Positions 51,102-59,774 of a stretch of DNA of 64,000 bases are shown here, piece after piece (the first letter of the stretch is position 1; each line of letters opens with the position of its first letter). A model generated the notes under the pieces. The model was not told the DNA's origin. It worked only from the letters and a program-made list of their open reading frames with translations, and ran no database searches. A program made the position numbers and the translations under genes. The DNA comes from Kribbella antiqua (GTDB lineage Bacteria > Actinomycetota > Actinomycetes > Propionibacteriales > Kribbellaceae). Location: NCBI RefSeq assembly GCF_004345665.1, contig NZ_SLWR01000016.1, forward strand, positions 1 through 64,000, in the 5' to 3' direction.

Positions 51102-52364
51102 ATGTATGCCGTCATCGACACCGAGACGACCGGTCTGCTGCCAAGTCATCGGCATCGGGTGATCGAGATCGCGGTCGTGCTGCTGGACGCGCGCGGCCGG
51201 GTGGAGCACGAGTGGGTGACGCTGCTCAACCCACAACGCGACCTCGGACCTCAGCATATTCACGGGATTCTCACCGCCGACGTGCTCGCGGCGCCGGAGT
51301 TCGGTGACGTCGCGCGCCATCTCGGTGGGTTGCTCGCGGGGCGGATGGTTGTCGGGCACAACGTTGAGTTCGACCTCGGGTTTCTGCGGGCGGAGTTCGG
51401 GCGGCTGGGGTTCGCCGTACCGCTGATCACCGAGCGGTCGATGTGCACGATGGCGTTGGCCGGTTATCTGTATCCAGGTGCGAAACGGACGCTGGGTGCA
51501 TGTTGTGCGGCCGCGGGGATTTCGATCGAGGGCTGGCATTCGGCGTTGGCGGATACGCGTGCGACGGCGCAGCTGTTTGGTCAGTATTTACAGGCGTTTC
51601 CGTCACCACCGCCGTGGCAGTGGGCCTATGAGGAAGTCAGCCGGCTGCGGTGGCCGGCGTTGCCTGGGAGTGATTTCACGCCGACCGTTCGACCGGTGCA
51701 TGCGGGTGGCCGCCATGGGTGGATGAGTCGGCTGGTTGACCAGTTGCCGCGCGTTCCTGAACCACCTCAGGCCGACTCGTACCTCGCTCTGCTCGACATG
51801 ATCGTCTCCAACCGAGAGATCACTGCGGCCGATGCCGATCAGCTCGTGCAGGCCGCGACCGACCTCGGGCTGACCCGACCACAGGTCCATGAGCTGCATC
51901 GATACTACGTTTCGGCGCTGGCCGAGGCGTCGTGGAGCGATGGTGCGATCACGGCGGACCAGCGCAGCGACCTGGATCGGGTCGCGGTGATGCTCGGCCA
52001 CCGTGCGTCGGATGTGGACGACGCGTTACTGCGAGCTAGTGGCGGCCGGTACGTCGTACCGGCTCGTCCTGGGGCGCGCGGGTTTCCACCGGGGAGCACG
52101 ATGGTGTTCACCGGCGATATGGTCGAGCCGCGCGAAGTCTGGTGGGACCGCGCCGTCGCCGCCGGCTTCGCACCCCAGGAAGCCGTCCGCCCCGACACCA
52201 CCTTCGTCGTCGCCGCAGACGTCGACAGCCTCTCAGTCAAGGCCCGCGCTGCCCGCGACTACAACATCCCCATAATCTCCACCGAAGACTTCCGCCGCCT
52301 CCTTCCACCGGATCCACCTCGCACGCCCGATGCTGCGTCGGTGGGGGAAGGTCGGACAGGCTAG
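51102..52364 (+). CDS. DnaQ-type exonuclease fused to TerB-like and BRCT domains
   Basis: A 420-residue protein. Residues 1-165 are a DEDDh exonuclease with all motifs (IDTETTG, HNVEFDLGF, HSALADTRA); residues about 230-310 are helical and TerB-like (NREITAADADQLVQAATDLG, SWSDGAITADQRSDLDRVAV); residues 330-405 form a BRCT domain (PGSTMVFTGDMVEPREVWWD, ending IPIISTEDFRRLL). It likely trims DNA or RNA ends in repair and is recruited by the BRCT domain. GGAGGAGG precedes ATG 51102; a start at 51054 is not preferred. Confidence 0.87.
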   Translation: MYAVIDTETTGLLPSHRHRVIEIAVVLLDARGRVEHEWVTLLNPQRDLGPQHIHGILTADVLAAPEFGDVARHLGGLLAGRMVVGHNVEFDLGFLRAEFGRLGFAVPLITERSMCTMALAGYLYPGAKRTLGACCAAAGISIEGWHSALADTRATAQLFGQYLQAFPSPPPWQWAYEEVSRLRWPALPGSDFTPTVRPVHAGGRHGWMSRLVDQLPRVPEPPQADSYLALLDMIVSNREITAADADQLVQAATDLGLTRPQVHELHRYYVSALAEASWSDGAITADQRSDLDRVAVMLGHRASDVDDALLRASGGRYVVPARPGARGFPPGSTMVFTGDMVEPREVWWDRAVAAGFAPQEAVRPDTTFVVAADVDSLSVKARAARDYNIPIISTEDFRRLLPPDPPRTPDAASVGEGRTG

Positions 52365-52395
52365 AGCCGGCCCTCCCACCGCAGCCGCCGCGTGT

Positions 52396-53055
52396 TCAGT
52401 GGTTGGCGCGTTGGGCGACGAGGACCAATGAGGGGACGCCGGCGACGCTCTGGGAAAGCCGGAGTTCAGCCACCGGGTCGAGGCCTGCCGCGGCCAAGAG
52501 GACCCAGAGATCGTCAGGCTGCCAGAGGTACGTGGTCCATGTAACCGGGACCGCGCCGTACGCCTCGGTTCGTTCGAGGTCGCCATCACCCATGTGGGTT
52601 CCGATGATGAGATGCCCGCCCGGAACCAAGGCTTGGCCGAAGGACATCAGGACCTGGGGAAGGATGCGCCGGGGCAGGTTGAACAGGGAAAACCACCCGA
52701 GAATCCCTCCGAGCGACGAGTCCGCCAGATCGAGGTCGGTTGCCGAGGCAACGGCGAACCGCTGGTTGGGGTGTAGCCGGCGGGCGTGGTCGATCATGCG
52801 GGCCGAGAGGTCAACTCCGGAGATGTCGAGGCCGCGCTCGGCCAAGTAGGCGGTCATATCTCCAGGACCGCAGCCGACGTCGAGCACCGGGCCGAGATCG
52901 TGTACCGCAGCTGCGAAGCCGTCGATCGCCGTACGCAACCAGGGATAGGTCGTGATGTCGCCGAGGTTCATCTCGACGTAGTTGTCGGCGACACGGTCAT
53001 AGGAGGTCCGAACCACGTCAAGGTCGGCGGGCTGCTCGATGCGGGAGGCGTTCAT
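52396..53055 (-). CDS. Class I SAM-dependent methyltransferase
   Basis: A 219-residue methyltransferase of the Methyltransf_25 type: motif I GPVLDVGCGPGDMTAYL near residue 55, GVDLSARMIDHAR, and GGHLIIGTHMGDGD. Small-molecule substrate likely, not identified. It is convergent with the exonuclease and divergent from orotate phosphoribosyltransferase. Confidence 0.88.
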   Translation of the reverse strand: MNASRIEQPADLDVVRTSYDRVADNYVEMNLGDITTYPWLRTAIDGFAAAVHDLGPVLDVGCGPGDMTAYLAERGLDISGVDLSARMIDHARRLHPNQRFAVASATDLDLADSSLGGILGWFSLFNLPRRILPQVLMSFGQALVPGGHLIIGTHMGDGDLERTEAYGAVPVTWTTYLWQPDDLWVLLAAAGLDPVAELRLSQSVAGVPSLVLVAQRANH

Positions 53056-53170
53056 AGAGCCGGATGTTAGTGACCAGTCCCGGTGATGCGCGGGTGGCGG
53101 AAGGCCGTGGCGTGCCCTCGCGGATCGGTGGTGCGCGGTTGGTGGAGGGTGGGCGGGATAGGGTGCGCGG

Positions 53171-53698
53171 GTGGAGCTTGTGGAGTTGGGGCGGCGGGTT
53201 TATGCGAGCGCTCATCTGACTGGTTCGTTCGTACTGCGGTCGGGGCAGACGGCGGGGGAGTACCTCGACAAGTACCGGTTCGAGGCGGATCCGGTGTTGC
53301 TGGATGCGATCGCGGAGGCGATGGTCGCGCTGGTGCCGGCGGACACCGAAGTACTTGCCGGGTTGGAGATGGGTGGGATTCCGGTGGTGACCGCCTTGGG
53401 GCGTCATACCGGGCTGCCGTGTGCGTTTGTGCGCAAGGAGGCGAAGGCGTACGGAACCCGCCGCCTCGCCGAAGGTGCTGACACCGCCGGCCGCCGCGTC
53501 ACCATCGTCGAGGACGTCGTCACGACCGGCGGTCAGATCGTCCTCTCCACCGAAGAACTCCGCACCCAAGGCGCCCACATCACCAACGCCCTCTGCGTCA
53601 TCAACCGCAACCCCACCACCCCGCCCCCTCTCACCGCAGCCGGCCTGACCCTCCACGCCCTCTTCACCCCAGAAACCCTCACCCCGCCCACCAACTAA
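53171..53698 (+). CDS. pyrE: Orotate phosphoribosyltransferase
   Basis: A 175-residue PRTase making OMP from orotate and PRPP in pyrimidine synthesis. The PRPP loop VTIVEDVVTTGGQ near residue 112 and the N-terminal YASAHLTGSFVLRSGQTAGEYLDKYRF (the orotate/PRPP region, SGxxxxxYxDKY-like) fit pyrE; KEAKAYGTRRLAEG is also typical. Slightly short for the family. GTG start; no other pyr gene is in the window. Confidence 0.85.
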   Translation: MELVELGRRVYASAHLTGSFVLRSGQTAGEYLDKYRFEADPVLLDAIAEAMVALVPADTEVLAGLEMGGIPVVTALGRHTGLPCAFVRKEAKAYGTRRLAEGADTAGRRVTIVEDVVTTGGQIVLSTEELRTQGAHITNALCVINRNPTTPPPLTAAGLTLHALFTPETLTPPTN

Positions 53699-54335
53699 CC
53701 GCGTCAACGGCTCCCCGCCGAGCCGTCACCCCGGACCGGCCCGAGGCACACAGCCAGGACGGGCCCCCTCACCCCACCCACCAGTTGAGCGCGTTGCCTG
53801 GGGCTGCTCGCCGTTGAACCATTGGCCCGGGCCGGGCGGGTTCTGCGGCCGGGCGTGCCCCTCGCGTGCGTGAGTACTTCGGCGACCACGACACGGTCCG
53901 GCGACTGGGATCGACCTGTACGACGTCCGGCAGCATCGCGATCGGCGGCGCGATCATGGATGTTGGGCAGGACGATCTACCACTCGGCGGCGTCGGCGCG
54001 AGTCGAAACGGGATCGAGGGCTTCCGGACACTCAGCCAACCCAAGGGCATCTTGGTGCACGGGCGCTGGGACAGCACACGCCTCCGGCGTGGGCCCATTC
54101 GGCAACGTGCTGAATCACTCCTCAACTCATTCGATGAGCGGGCGGCCACCGTTCGACGACGACGCTTGCCGGCCCAGCACCTTCGCCTGGGCGGTGTCTC
54201 CTCCGATCGGTCAGCTCGAAGTCCGCCCAGGCGCTTGCGAGCCGTCGTCGAGCGCCCGTACTGCCACGACACCTGGCCGCGGGGACGCGTACTCCGGGCA
54301 GCGACCGGGATCAACCGCCTCTCCTGAGGGCTCGC
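53699..54335. other. Intergenic region with a decayed gene
   Basis: Contains the aldehyde dehydrogenase remnant (separate entry). The rest, roughly 53699-53865 and 54131-54335, shows no believable gene; several overlapping frames are open because of high GC. Confidence 0.6.
53866..54130 (+). pseudogene. C-terminal remnant of an aldehyde dehydrogenase
   Basis: This frame reads EYFGDHDTVRRL, SGSIAIGGAIMDVGQDDLPL, GGVGASRNGIEGFRTLSQPK and GILVHGRWDSTRL. In coniferyl-aldehyde-type dehydrogenases the last 80 residues have the same order (VNDxxxHxxQDDLPFGGVGxSGxGxYHGxEGFxxFSHxKxVL). The catalytic Cys and Glu regions are missing, and SGxGxYHG is shortened to SRNG, so it is a decayed 3' end. Confidence 0.6.
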
Positions 54336-54376
54336 TTGACAAGTTAACTGAGTACGCTCATTATTGAGTTAACTCA
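54336..54376 (+). promoter_or_regulatory. Promoter and TetR-type operators of the four-enzyme cluster
   Basis: A -35 box TTGACA (54336-54341), 17-base spacer and -10 like CATTAT (54359-54364). GTTAACTGAG (54343-54352) inside the spacer and TTGAGTTAAC (54364-54373) are inverted copies of each other, and TGAGTTAACTCA (54365-54376) is a perfect palindrome. A repressor bound here would block the polymerase; the TetR protein at the end of the cluster is the obvious candidate. Confidence 0.72.
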
Positions 54377-54406
54377 GATCAACTGGTGCAGAGAAGGAAA
54401 GTTGCC

Positions 54407-55417
54407 ATGCGAGCGTTTGTCGTCAATCGGTACAAGGGGCCGTTGCAGCAAGTGGATGTCCCTGAGCCCGTGGTCGGAGAGCGCGACGTGCTCGTCCAGG
54501 TCCAGGCTGCTGGGCTCAACCAGCTCGACGAGAAGATCCGGGCGGGCGAGTTCAAGCTGATCCTCCCGTACAAGCTGCCGCAGATCCTGGGAAACGACGT
54601 CGCCGGAACGGTGGTCGGCGTCGGCGCGAAGGTGCGGGGATTCGCGCTCGGCGACGAGGTGTACGCCCGGCCTGACAAGGACCGCATCGGAACGTTCGCG
54701 GAGCGCATCGCGGTCGCCGAGGCCGACCTGGCGCTCAAGCCGGCATCGGTCAGCCTCGAGGAGGCGGCCTCGCTGCCGCTGGTGGCTTTGACCGCGTGGC
54801 AGGCACTCGTCGAGCGGGGCAACCTGCAGCCGGGGCAGCGGGTCCTCATCCATGCCGGCGCCGGGGGAGTCGGGACGATCGCGATCCAGCTTGCCAAGCA
54901 TCTCGGCGCCACGGTCGCCACCACGGTCAGCGCCGGCAACGTCGACTTCGTGCGCGAGCTCGGCGCGGACGTCGTCATCGACTACCGCAGCCAGGACTTC
55001 GAAGAGCTCCTCGACGGGTACGACCTGGTGCTGGACAGCCTCGGCGGGAAGAACCTCGAGAAGTCGCTGCGCGTGCTGCGCCCCGGCGGGAAGGCGATCG
55101 GGATCGCCGGGCCGCCCGACTCGGCGTTCGCCCGAGAGCTCGGCGCGAACCCGGTGCTCCGGCTGGTGATGACCGCCCTCAGCAGCGGCATCCGCCGCCA
55201 GGCCCGGCGCCTCGGCGTGACGTACGAGTTCCTCTTCATGCGCGCCAGCGGTGACCAGCTTCGCCAGATCACTGCCCTCGTCGACAGCGGCGCGCTGCGC
55301 CCCGTCGTCGGACGGATCTTCGACTTCGACCAGACCGTGCAGGCAGTGCAGTCGCTGGCAGTGCCGTCGACGGAAGGGGGCGGCATCCGCGGCAAGGCCG
55401 TCATCAGCAGGACCTGA
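54407..55417 (+). CDS. MDR/zinc-independent NADP-dependent oxidoreductase (quinone reductase type)
   Basis: A 336-residue medium-chain dehydrogenase/reductase. The N-terminal GroES-like domain has GNDVAGTVVGVGAKVRGFAL; the cofactor loop HAGAGGVGTIAIQLAKHLG near residue 150 is the AxxGxxG motif, and the VVIDYRSQDF segment follows. Catalytic zinc ligands are absent, as in quinone reductases. First gene of the TetR-controlled cluster, behind the promoter at 54336-54376. Probably reduces enones or quinones. Confidence 0.88.
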   Translation: MRAFVVNRYKGPLQQVDVPEPVVGERDVLVQVQAAGLNQLDEKIRAGEFKLILPYKLPQILGNDVAGTVVGVGAKVRGFALGDEVYARPDKDRIGTFAERIAVAEADLALKPASVSLEEAASLPLVALTAWQALVERGNLQPGQRVLIHAGAGGVGTIAIQLAKHLGATVATTVSAGNVDFVRELGADVVIDYRSQDFEELLDGYDLVLDSLGGKNLEKSLRVLRPGGKAIGIAGPPDSAFARELGANPVLRLVMTALSSGIRRQARRLGVTYEFLFMRASGDQLRQITALVDSGALRPVVGRIFDFDQTVQAVQSLAVPSTEGGGIRGKAVISRT

Positions 55418-55461
55418 CAAACCCATTTCAGCAGGCACGAACCAGCAAACAGGAGAACACC

Positions 55462-56328
55462 ATGAGCACGAACAATCACGCAGACAACGACGTCATCACC
55501 GCCTACAAGGATGCGCCCGCCCGCACCGTCGAGGCCGGCGGCGTCACCTACGCCTACCGCGAGCTGGGGCCGAAGGGCGGGATCCCCGTCGTCTTCTTCG
55601 TCCACCTCGCCGCCAACCTCGACAACTGGGACCCCCGGATCGTCGACCCCATCGCCGCGGAGCACCACGTCATCACCTTCGACAACCGCGGCGTCGGAGC
55701 TTCCAGCGGCAGCGTTCCCGACAGCGTCGAAGCGATGGCCGACGACGCCTACGCGTTCATCAAGGCGCTCGGCTTCGAGAAGATCGACATCTTCTCCTTC
55801 TCCCTCGGCGGCATGGTCGCCCAGGCCCTCGTGATGAAGCACCCCGGACTGGTCCGCAAGCTCATCCTGACCGGCACCGGCCCTGCGGGCGGCAAGGACA
55901 TCGACAAGGTCGCCGGCACCACCTACTACGACATCCTGCGGGCGGCCCTGACCCGGTCGGACCCGAAGGAGTTCCTGTTCTTCAACCGCAACGCCACGGG
56001 CAAGCCCGCCGCCCGCGCGTTCGTGGAGCGGCTCAAGGAGCGCACCCTGGACCGCGACGCGCCGGTCGCGGTGAAGGCGTTCCAGACGCAGCTCAAGGCG
56101 ATCAAGAAGTGGGGACGCTCGGCCCCCGCCGACCTGTCGAAGATCACCCAGCCCACCCTGATCGCCAACGGCGACAACGACCGGATGGTGCCCTCGGTGC
56201 TCTCCGAAGACCTGCACCGACGCATCAAGGGCTCGGAACTGATCATCTACCCCGACTCCGGCCACGGCGGCATCTTCCAGTTCCACGACAAGTTCGCCCC
56301 GGTCGCCGTCGAGTTCCTCGCCCGATGA
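55462..56328 (+). CDS. Alpha/beta hydrolase
   Basis: A 288-residue hydrolase with the nucleophile elbow SFSLGGMVAQAL (Ser) near residue 114, Asp in NGDNDRMVP and His in DSGHGGIFQFHD. The oxyanion HG-type dipeptide appears as HLAANLDNW. Chloroperoxidase/esterase-like. It follows the oxidoreductase by 44 bases with its own ribosome binding site. Confidence 0.88.
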   Translation: MSTNNHADNDVITAYKDAPARTVEAGGVTYAYRELGPKGGIPVVFFVHLAANLDNWDPRIVDPIAAEHHVITFDNRGVGASSGSVPDSVEAMADDAYAFIKALGFEKIDIFSFSLGGMVAQALVMKHPGLVRKLILTGTGPAGGKDIDKVAGTTYYDILRAALTRSDPKEFLFFNRNATGKPAARAFVERLKERTLDRDAPVAVKAFQTQLKAIKKWGRSAPADLSKITQPTLIANGDNDRMVPSVLSEDLHRRIKGSELIIYPDSGHGGIFQFHDKFAPVAVEFLAR

Positions 56329-56380
56329 CCACCCGAGCACCGCAACCGCCGTTCCCGATCACGAGACGAAAGGCAACACC

Positions 56381-57187
56381 ATGAGTACGTCACCGTCCGC
56401 CGCGCAGCTGGGCGTGCAGAAGCACCTCACCTCCTCGATTCCGCTCTGGGTGCGCACCGATCAACCCCGCCAGACCGGCATGGACTACTGGAAGGGCCCG
56501 CACTCGAAGATCATCTCCGCCACTCCGGGCTTGGAGGAGTACCGGCAGATCCACCTTGCCGAGGACAACCCGGGCCGGTGGCCGGTGACCGACGGGGTGG
56601 AGACGTCGATCCCCGTCGACCGGAAGATCGACGGGGTCGCGGAAGTCACCTTCCACTCGGCGCTCTCCCCCCTGCTAGGGCGAAAGCAGACGCAGCTGGC
56701 CTACAAGGACGAGATCAACGTGTTCCGCCGTACTCTGCTCTACACCGGCCCGCCGAATTCGTCCCGCTGGTACGACATCGCGGGCCCAGGAGAGACAGTC
56801 GGTGCCCGTGCCCTGGTCTACCTGCGCCGCAGAGACGGGGTCGGCGCTGGTGAGTTCCGCAAGTTCATCAAGAACCAGCTTGTACCCGCACTCGCCGGCA
56901 CCGGAGTGCTCAAGGAGCTGCGTACGCAGACCTTCCTGCCCTGGATCGAAAAGCTCTGGGACACCCCGAACGTCGCACACGACAACCCCCACGACCAGCA
57001 GTTCCACGCTTCGGTCATCCTCGGGTTCACCGACACCGCAGCACGCGATGCCTTCTTCACCAGCACCGTGATCGCCGAACTGTCCAACCAGCTGGCACCG
57101 CTCGCCTCCGCGATCCACGCGTATGACGTCGACGCCGCCCTCACCTACGTCAAGAACGGCGACATCCTGCCGCACTACGAGCAATAG
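56381..57187 (+). CDS. EthD-like dimeric alpha/beta barrel protein (two repeats)
   Basis: A 268-residue protein with an EthD signature at residues 25-60 (WVRTDQPRQTGMDYWKGPHS, ISATPGLEEYRQIHLAE) and a second, diverged copy in the C-terminal half (ALVYLRRRDGVGAGEFRKFI). Such barrels are cofactor-free oxygenases or dehydratases. Function in the cluster unknown. Start ATG 56381. Confidence 0.72.
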   Translation: MSTSPSAAQLGVQKHLTSSIPLWVRTDQPRQTGMDYWKGPHSKIISATPGLEEYRQIHLAEDNPGRWPVTDGVETSIPVDRKIDGVAEVTFHSALSPLLGRKQTQLAYKDEINVFRRTLLYTGPPNSSRWYDIAGPGETVGARALVYLRRRDGVGAGEFRKFIKNQLVPALAGTGVLKELRTQTFLPWIEKLWDTPNVAHDNPHDQQFHASVILGFTDTAARDAFFTSTVIAELSNQLAPLASAIHAYDVDAALTYVKNGDILPHYEQ

Positions 57188-57223
57188 CCGATCGGGCCAT
57201 CCCCAACAGAAAGAACAGTGAAC

Positions 57224-57958
57224 ATGCCTTCCCTCAACGAAGCAGTCGTCCTGGTCACCGGGGCAAACGGCGGCATCGGAACCCATTTCGTCCAGCAGGC
57301 ACTCGCACGCGGCGCGGCGAAGGTCTACGCCACGGCCCGCACTCCTCGCACCTGGGACGACGACCGCATCGTCCCCCTCACCCTCGACATCACCGACTCC
57401 GAATCCATCGCCGCAGCCGTGGCCACAGCGCCGGACGTGACGGTGCTCATCAACAACGCGGGCGCCCTCCCGCCGAGCGCAAGCCTGCTGGAGGTGACCG
57501 AGACCGACATCCGGGCGAACATGGAGACCAACTTCTTCGGGCCTGTCTTCCTCGCCCGTGCGTTCGCGCCGGTCCTCACCGCCAAGCCGCAGTCCGTTCT
57601 CGTGGACATGCACTCGGTCGCCAGCTGGTACGGCTTCGGCGGCACCTACAGCGCCAGCAAGGCCGCGCTCTGGTCGGACACCAACTCTCTACGGCTCGAG
57701 CTCGCACCCCTGGGTGTGCACGTGACCGGCGTACACATGGGGTACGTCGAGACCCGCATGGCCGCCCACGCCGACGGGCCCAAGCTGCAGCCGGCCGAGC
57801 TCGTGACCAAGGTGTACGACGCCGTCGAGGCCGGTGAGTACGAGGTCATCGGCGACGAGCTGACCGCCCAGGTCAAGGCGGCTCTGAGCGGTCCGGTCGA
57901 GGCGCTCTACTCGGAGATCCGCGACACAAGGGCTCCCCTTGTCGCCGTGGAAGAATGA
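57224..57958 (+). CDS. Short-chain dehydrogenase/reductase
   Basis: A 244-residue classical SDR: coenzyme loop VLVTGANGGIGTHFV near residue 9, LINNAG near 82, catalytic Ser in MHSVASWYGFGG and YSASKAAL (YxxxK). Likely NAD(P)-dependent oxidation or reduction of an alcohol or ketone. ATG 57224 is preferred to GTG 57218. Confidence 0.9.
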   Translation: MPSLNEAVVLVTGANGGIGTHFVQQALARGAAKVYATARTPRTWDDDRIVPLTLDITDSESIAAAVATAPDVTVLINNAGALPPSASLLEVTETDIRANMETNFFGPVFLARAFAPVLTAKPQSVLVDMHSVASWYGFGGTYSASKAALWSDTNSLRLELAPLGVHVTGVHMGYVETRMAAHADGPKLQPAELVTKVYDAVEAGEYEVIGDELTAQVKAALSGPVEALYSEIRDTRAPLVAVEE

Positions 57959-58016
57959 GCGCGGCACCTTGGAGCCCACACAGCCTGAGCCCACACTGCA
58001 GAGAAGGACGGCAGCC

Positions 58017-58619
58017 ATGCCACTCGACTCCCAACCAGTCGGACGGCGCGAGCGGAACAAGCAGCAGAAGCTCGATCGCATCACTGCCGCCGCCCGAGAG
58101 CTCTTCGCCGAGCGCGGCGTCGACGAGGTCACCACGCAGGAAATCGCTGACAAGGCCGACATCGGCGCGGGCACGCTGTTCCTCTACGCCAAGACCAAGG
58201 GCGAGCTCCTCCTGCTCGTGCAGAACTCCACCTACGCCGATGCGCTCGCACAGGGCAGGGCGGCGGCCGAGAATATCTCGGACCTGCTCGACGCGGTGAT
58301 GGCGATCGTCCGCCCGGTCGTGGAGTGCAACCGCAAACAGATCGACAACGGCCGGACCTACCTGCGCGAGATCGTCTTCGGCGACCCCGAGGAGCCCCAC
58401 CACCGCGACGCGCTCATCCTGACCGTGCAGACCGAAAAGGCAATCGCCGACGTACTACAGCGAGACGACCGCATCACCCCCGGCGACGCCGCGACCCTCG
58501 CGCACATCGTCTCCGCGATCATGTTCGTCAGCATGGCGGCGACAATCAACATCGCCAACCCGGTCGACGACGTCGTACAGGAGATCACCGACCAGGTCCG
58601 GCTTCTGCTACCGGGGTGA
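58017..58619 (+). CDS. TetR-family regulator
   Basis: A 200-residue regulator with an N-terminal HTH (RITAAARELFAERGVDEVTT, QEIADKADIGAGTLFLYAKT) and helical ligand domain. A GAGAAGGA ribosome binding site precedes ATG 58017. It lies at the end of the four-enzyme cluster, 58 bases after the SDR gene, and is the likely reader of the operators at 54343-54376, sensing the cluster's substrate. Confidence 0.88.
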   Translation: MPLDSQPVGRRERNKQQKLDRITAAARELFAERGVDEVTTQEIADKADIGAGTLFLYAKTKGELLLLVQNSTYADALAQGRAAAENISDLLDAVMAIVRPVVECNRKQIDNGRTYLREIVFGDPEEPHHRDALILTVQTEKAIADVLQRDDRITPGDAATLAHIVSAIMFVSMAATINIANPVDDVVQEITDQVRLLLPG

Positions 58620-58682
58620 TGCCGGCGGCAGCCACGCGGCTCAGGACTTGGTGGAGGTGTGGACGAGCCGGGGTGACTGTGG

Positions 58683-58934
58683 TCAGTCCTCGTCGAGGGA
58701 TTCGATTTCGAAGCGGAGTTGTTTGCCGGAGCGGATGCGTTCGATCGCGGCGAGGCAGGCGGCGTCGCTCATGTGGACACCGATCTCGCCGAGCTTGTGC
58801 CGCAGTACCAGGGCGGCGTCTTCCGCGGACCGGGAACTGGACTCGTTGATGGCCTCGATGGTCGTGGCGGTGAGCTTCTCGCGGATGTCCGGGTGAACCT
58901 GGTGGATCTCGTGCGTGATTCTGAACTCCGTCAT
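58683..58934 (-). CDS. Small cytoplasmic protein, unknown
   Basis: An 83-residue acidic protein (REKLTATTIEAINESSSRSA, then RIRSGKQLRFEIESLDED). No membrane span or Cys motif. A GGAGAGCG-type site lies upstream of ATG 58934. Function not recognised. Confidence 0.55.
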   Translation of the reverse strand: MTEFRITHEIHQVHPDIREKLTATTIEAINESSSRSAEDAALVLRHKLGEIGVHMSDAACLAAIERIRSGKQLRFEIESLDED

Positions 58935-59005
58935 CGCGACTCGCTCTCCCTTCGCCTACGGTGACCGCTGGTTCAAGCGTAGTTCCCCGGACCGCTTCGC
59001 GCGGC

Positions 59006-59494
59006 TTAGGCGAGGACGCGATTCACGAAACCTTCGAGCCGATTGTTCAGCCGCTCGGCGCGCTCCTCCGGCGAGGTGGTTTCACCCTGCGGTACTTCGA
59101 GCTCGCGCAGACCGCGCAGGTACAGCGAGCACGCCAGGTCAGCACAAATGTAGGTGCCCACCGTGTTGCCTTCCCGGCCGGCCGCACCCGCCCGCCGGGC
59201 CGCGAACAGCGCGACGTCGGTTACCTGATGTGCGGTGTGGCAGAGGTCGCAGAGTCCGGTCCCTCGGCGCGGCTTGCCGGTCGCTTGGGTGTTGAGCGCG
59301 ATGCCCGTCACGCCGTCATTGCGTCGTACGACGAGATAGGCGCGGTTCGGCGCCTTCGGGTCGCGCCAGCCCAGATAGTCCAGCGATTCCCATGGCAGTT
59401 CCGCGAACTTGGGCGGCAGCGTCATCGCCTTCACCAGGCTCTTGGACGAGTTGATGAACGAGCGCCTGATCTCGTCGGCGGTGAGCGGTTGCAC
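59006..59494 (-). CDS. FBP-type protein with treble-clef zinc finger (FusB-like)
   Basis: A 162-residue protein. GTG 59494 has GGAGGAC upstream. The N-terminus is helical (TADEIRRSFINSSKSLVKAM); the C-terminal part has CDLCHTAHQV and YICADLACSLY, giving a CxxC ... CxxxxC zinc finger. This layout matches EF-G-binding FBP/FusB-type proteins; whether it confers fusidic acid protection here is unknown. Confidence 0.75.
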   Translation of the reverse strand: MQPLTADEIRRSFINSSKSLVKAMTLPPKFAELPWESLDYLGWRDPKAPNRAYLVVRRNDGVTGIALNTQATGKPRRGTGLCDLCHTAHQVTDVALFAARRAGAAGREGNTVGTYICADLACSLYLRGLRELEVPQGETTSPEERAERLNNRLEGFVNRVLA

Positions 59495-59541
59495 GACAGT
59501 CCTCCGATCCTTCGACCACACATCACACCTGCTGTCCGTGC

Positions 59542-59566
59542 GGCCCGCAACCCAATAATGCGGGCC
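59542..59566. repeat. GC-rich hairpin upstream of the FBP gene
   Basis: GGCCCGCA (59542-59549) and TGCGGGCC (59559-59566), nine-base AT-rich loop. No T-run, so it could be a regulatory stem rather than a terminator. Confidence 0.45.
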
Positions 59567-59665
59567 CGTCTGGTTGCTGGGGGCAACGGTTAGGCGTCGA
59601 CGCAGTCCGTGACCCGGCCGGTGTCGTGGTTGCCGGTGTCGTGATTGAAGGTGCCGTCCTCGTGT

Positions 59666-59753
59666 CGACAATCCCATTGTCGGACCGGCCGGGCAGGTCG
59701 GGGTGGACATCCGGGCCCGATGGGTGAATGGTTGACTATGCAAACTTCAACCA
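59666..59753. promoter_or_regulatory. Two operator-like palindromes before yceI
   Basis: CGACAAT (59666-59672) with ATTGTCG (59676-59682), and TGGTTGA (59729-59735) with TCAACCA (59747-59753). Both are perfect and lie 22 to 109 bases before the YceI ATG at 59775; the second overlaps a TTGACT -35-like word at 59732-59737. A MarR- or TetR-like site is plausible. Confidence 0.5.
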
Positions 59754-59774
59754 ATCTGTTTGGAGGAGTTCTTC

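Noticed and set aside
54982..56340. Long minus-strand open frame across the oxidoreductase and hydrolase genes
   Set aside because: It is a mirror of conserved plus-strand genes, rich in Asp/Gly/Val low-complexity stretches, and has no promoter or ribosome binding site.
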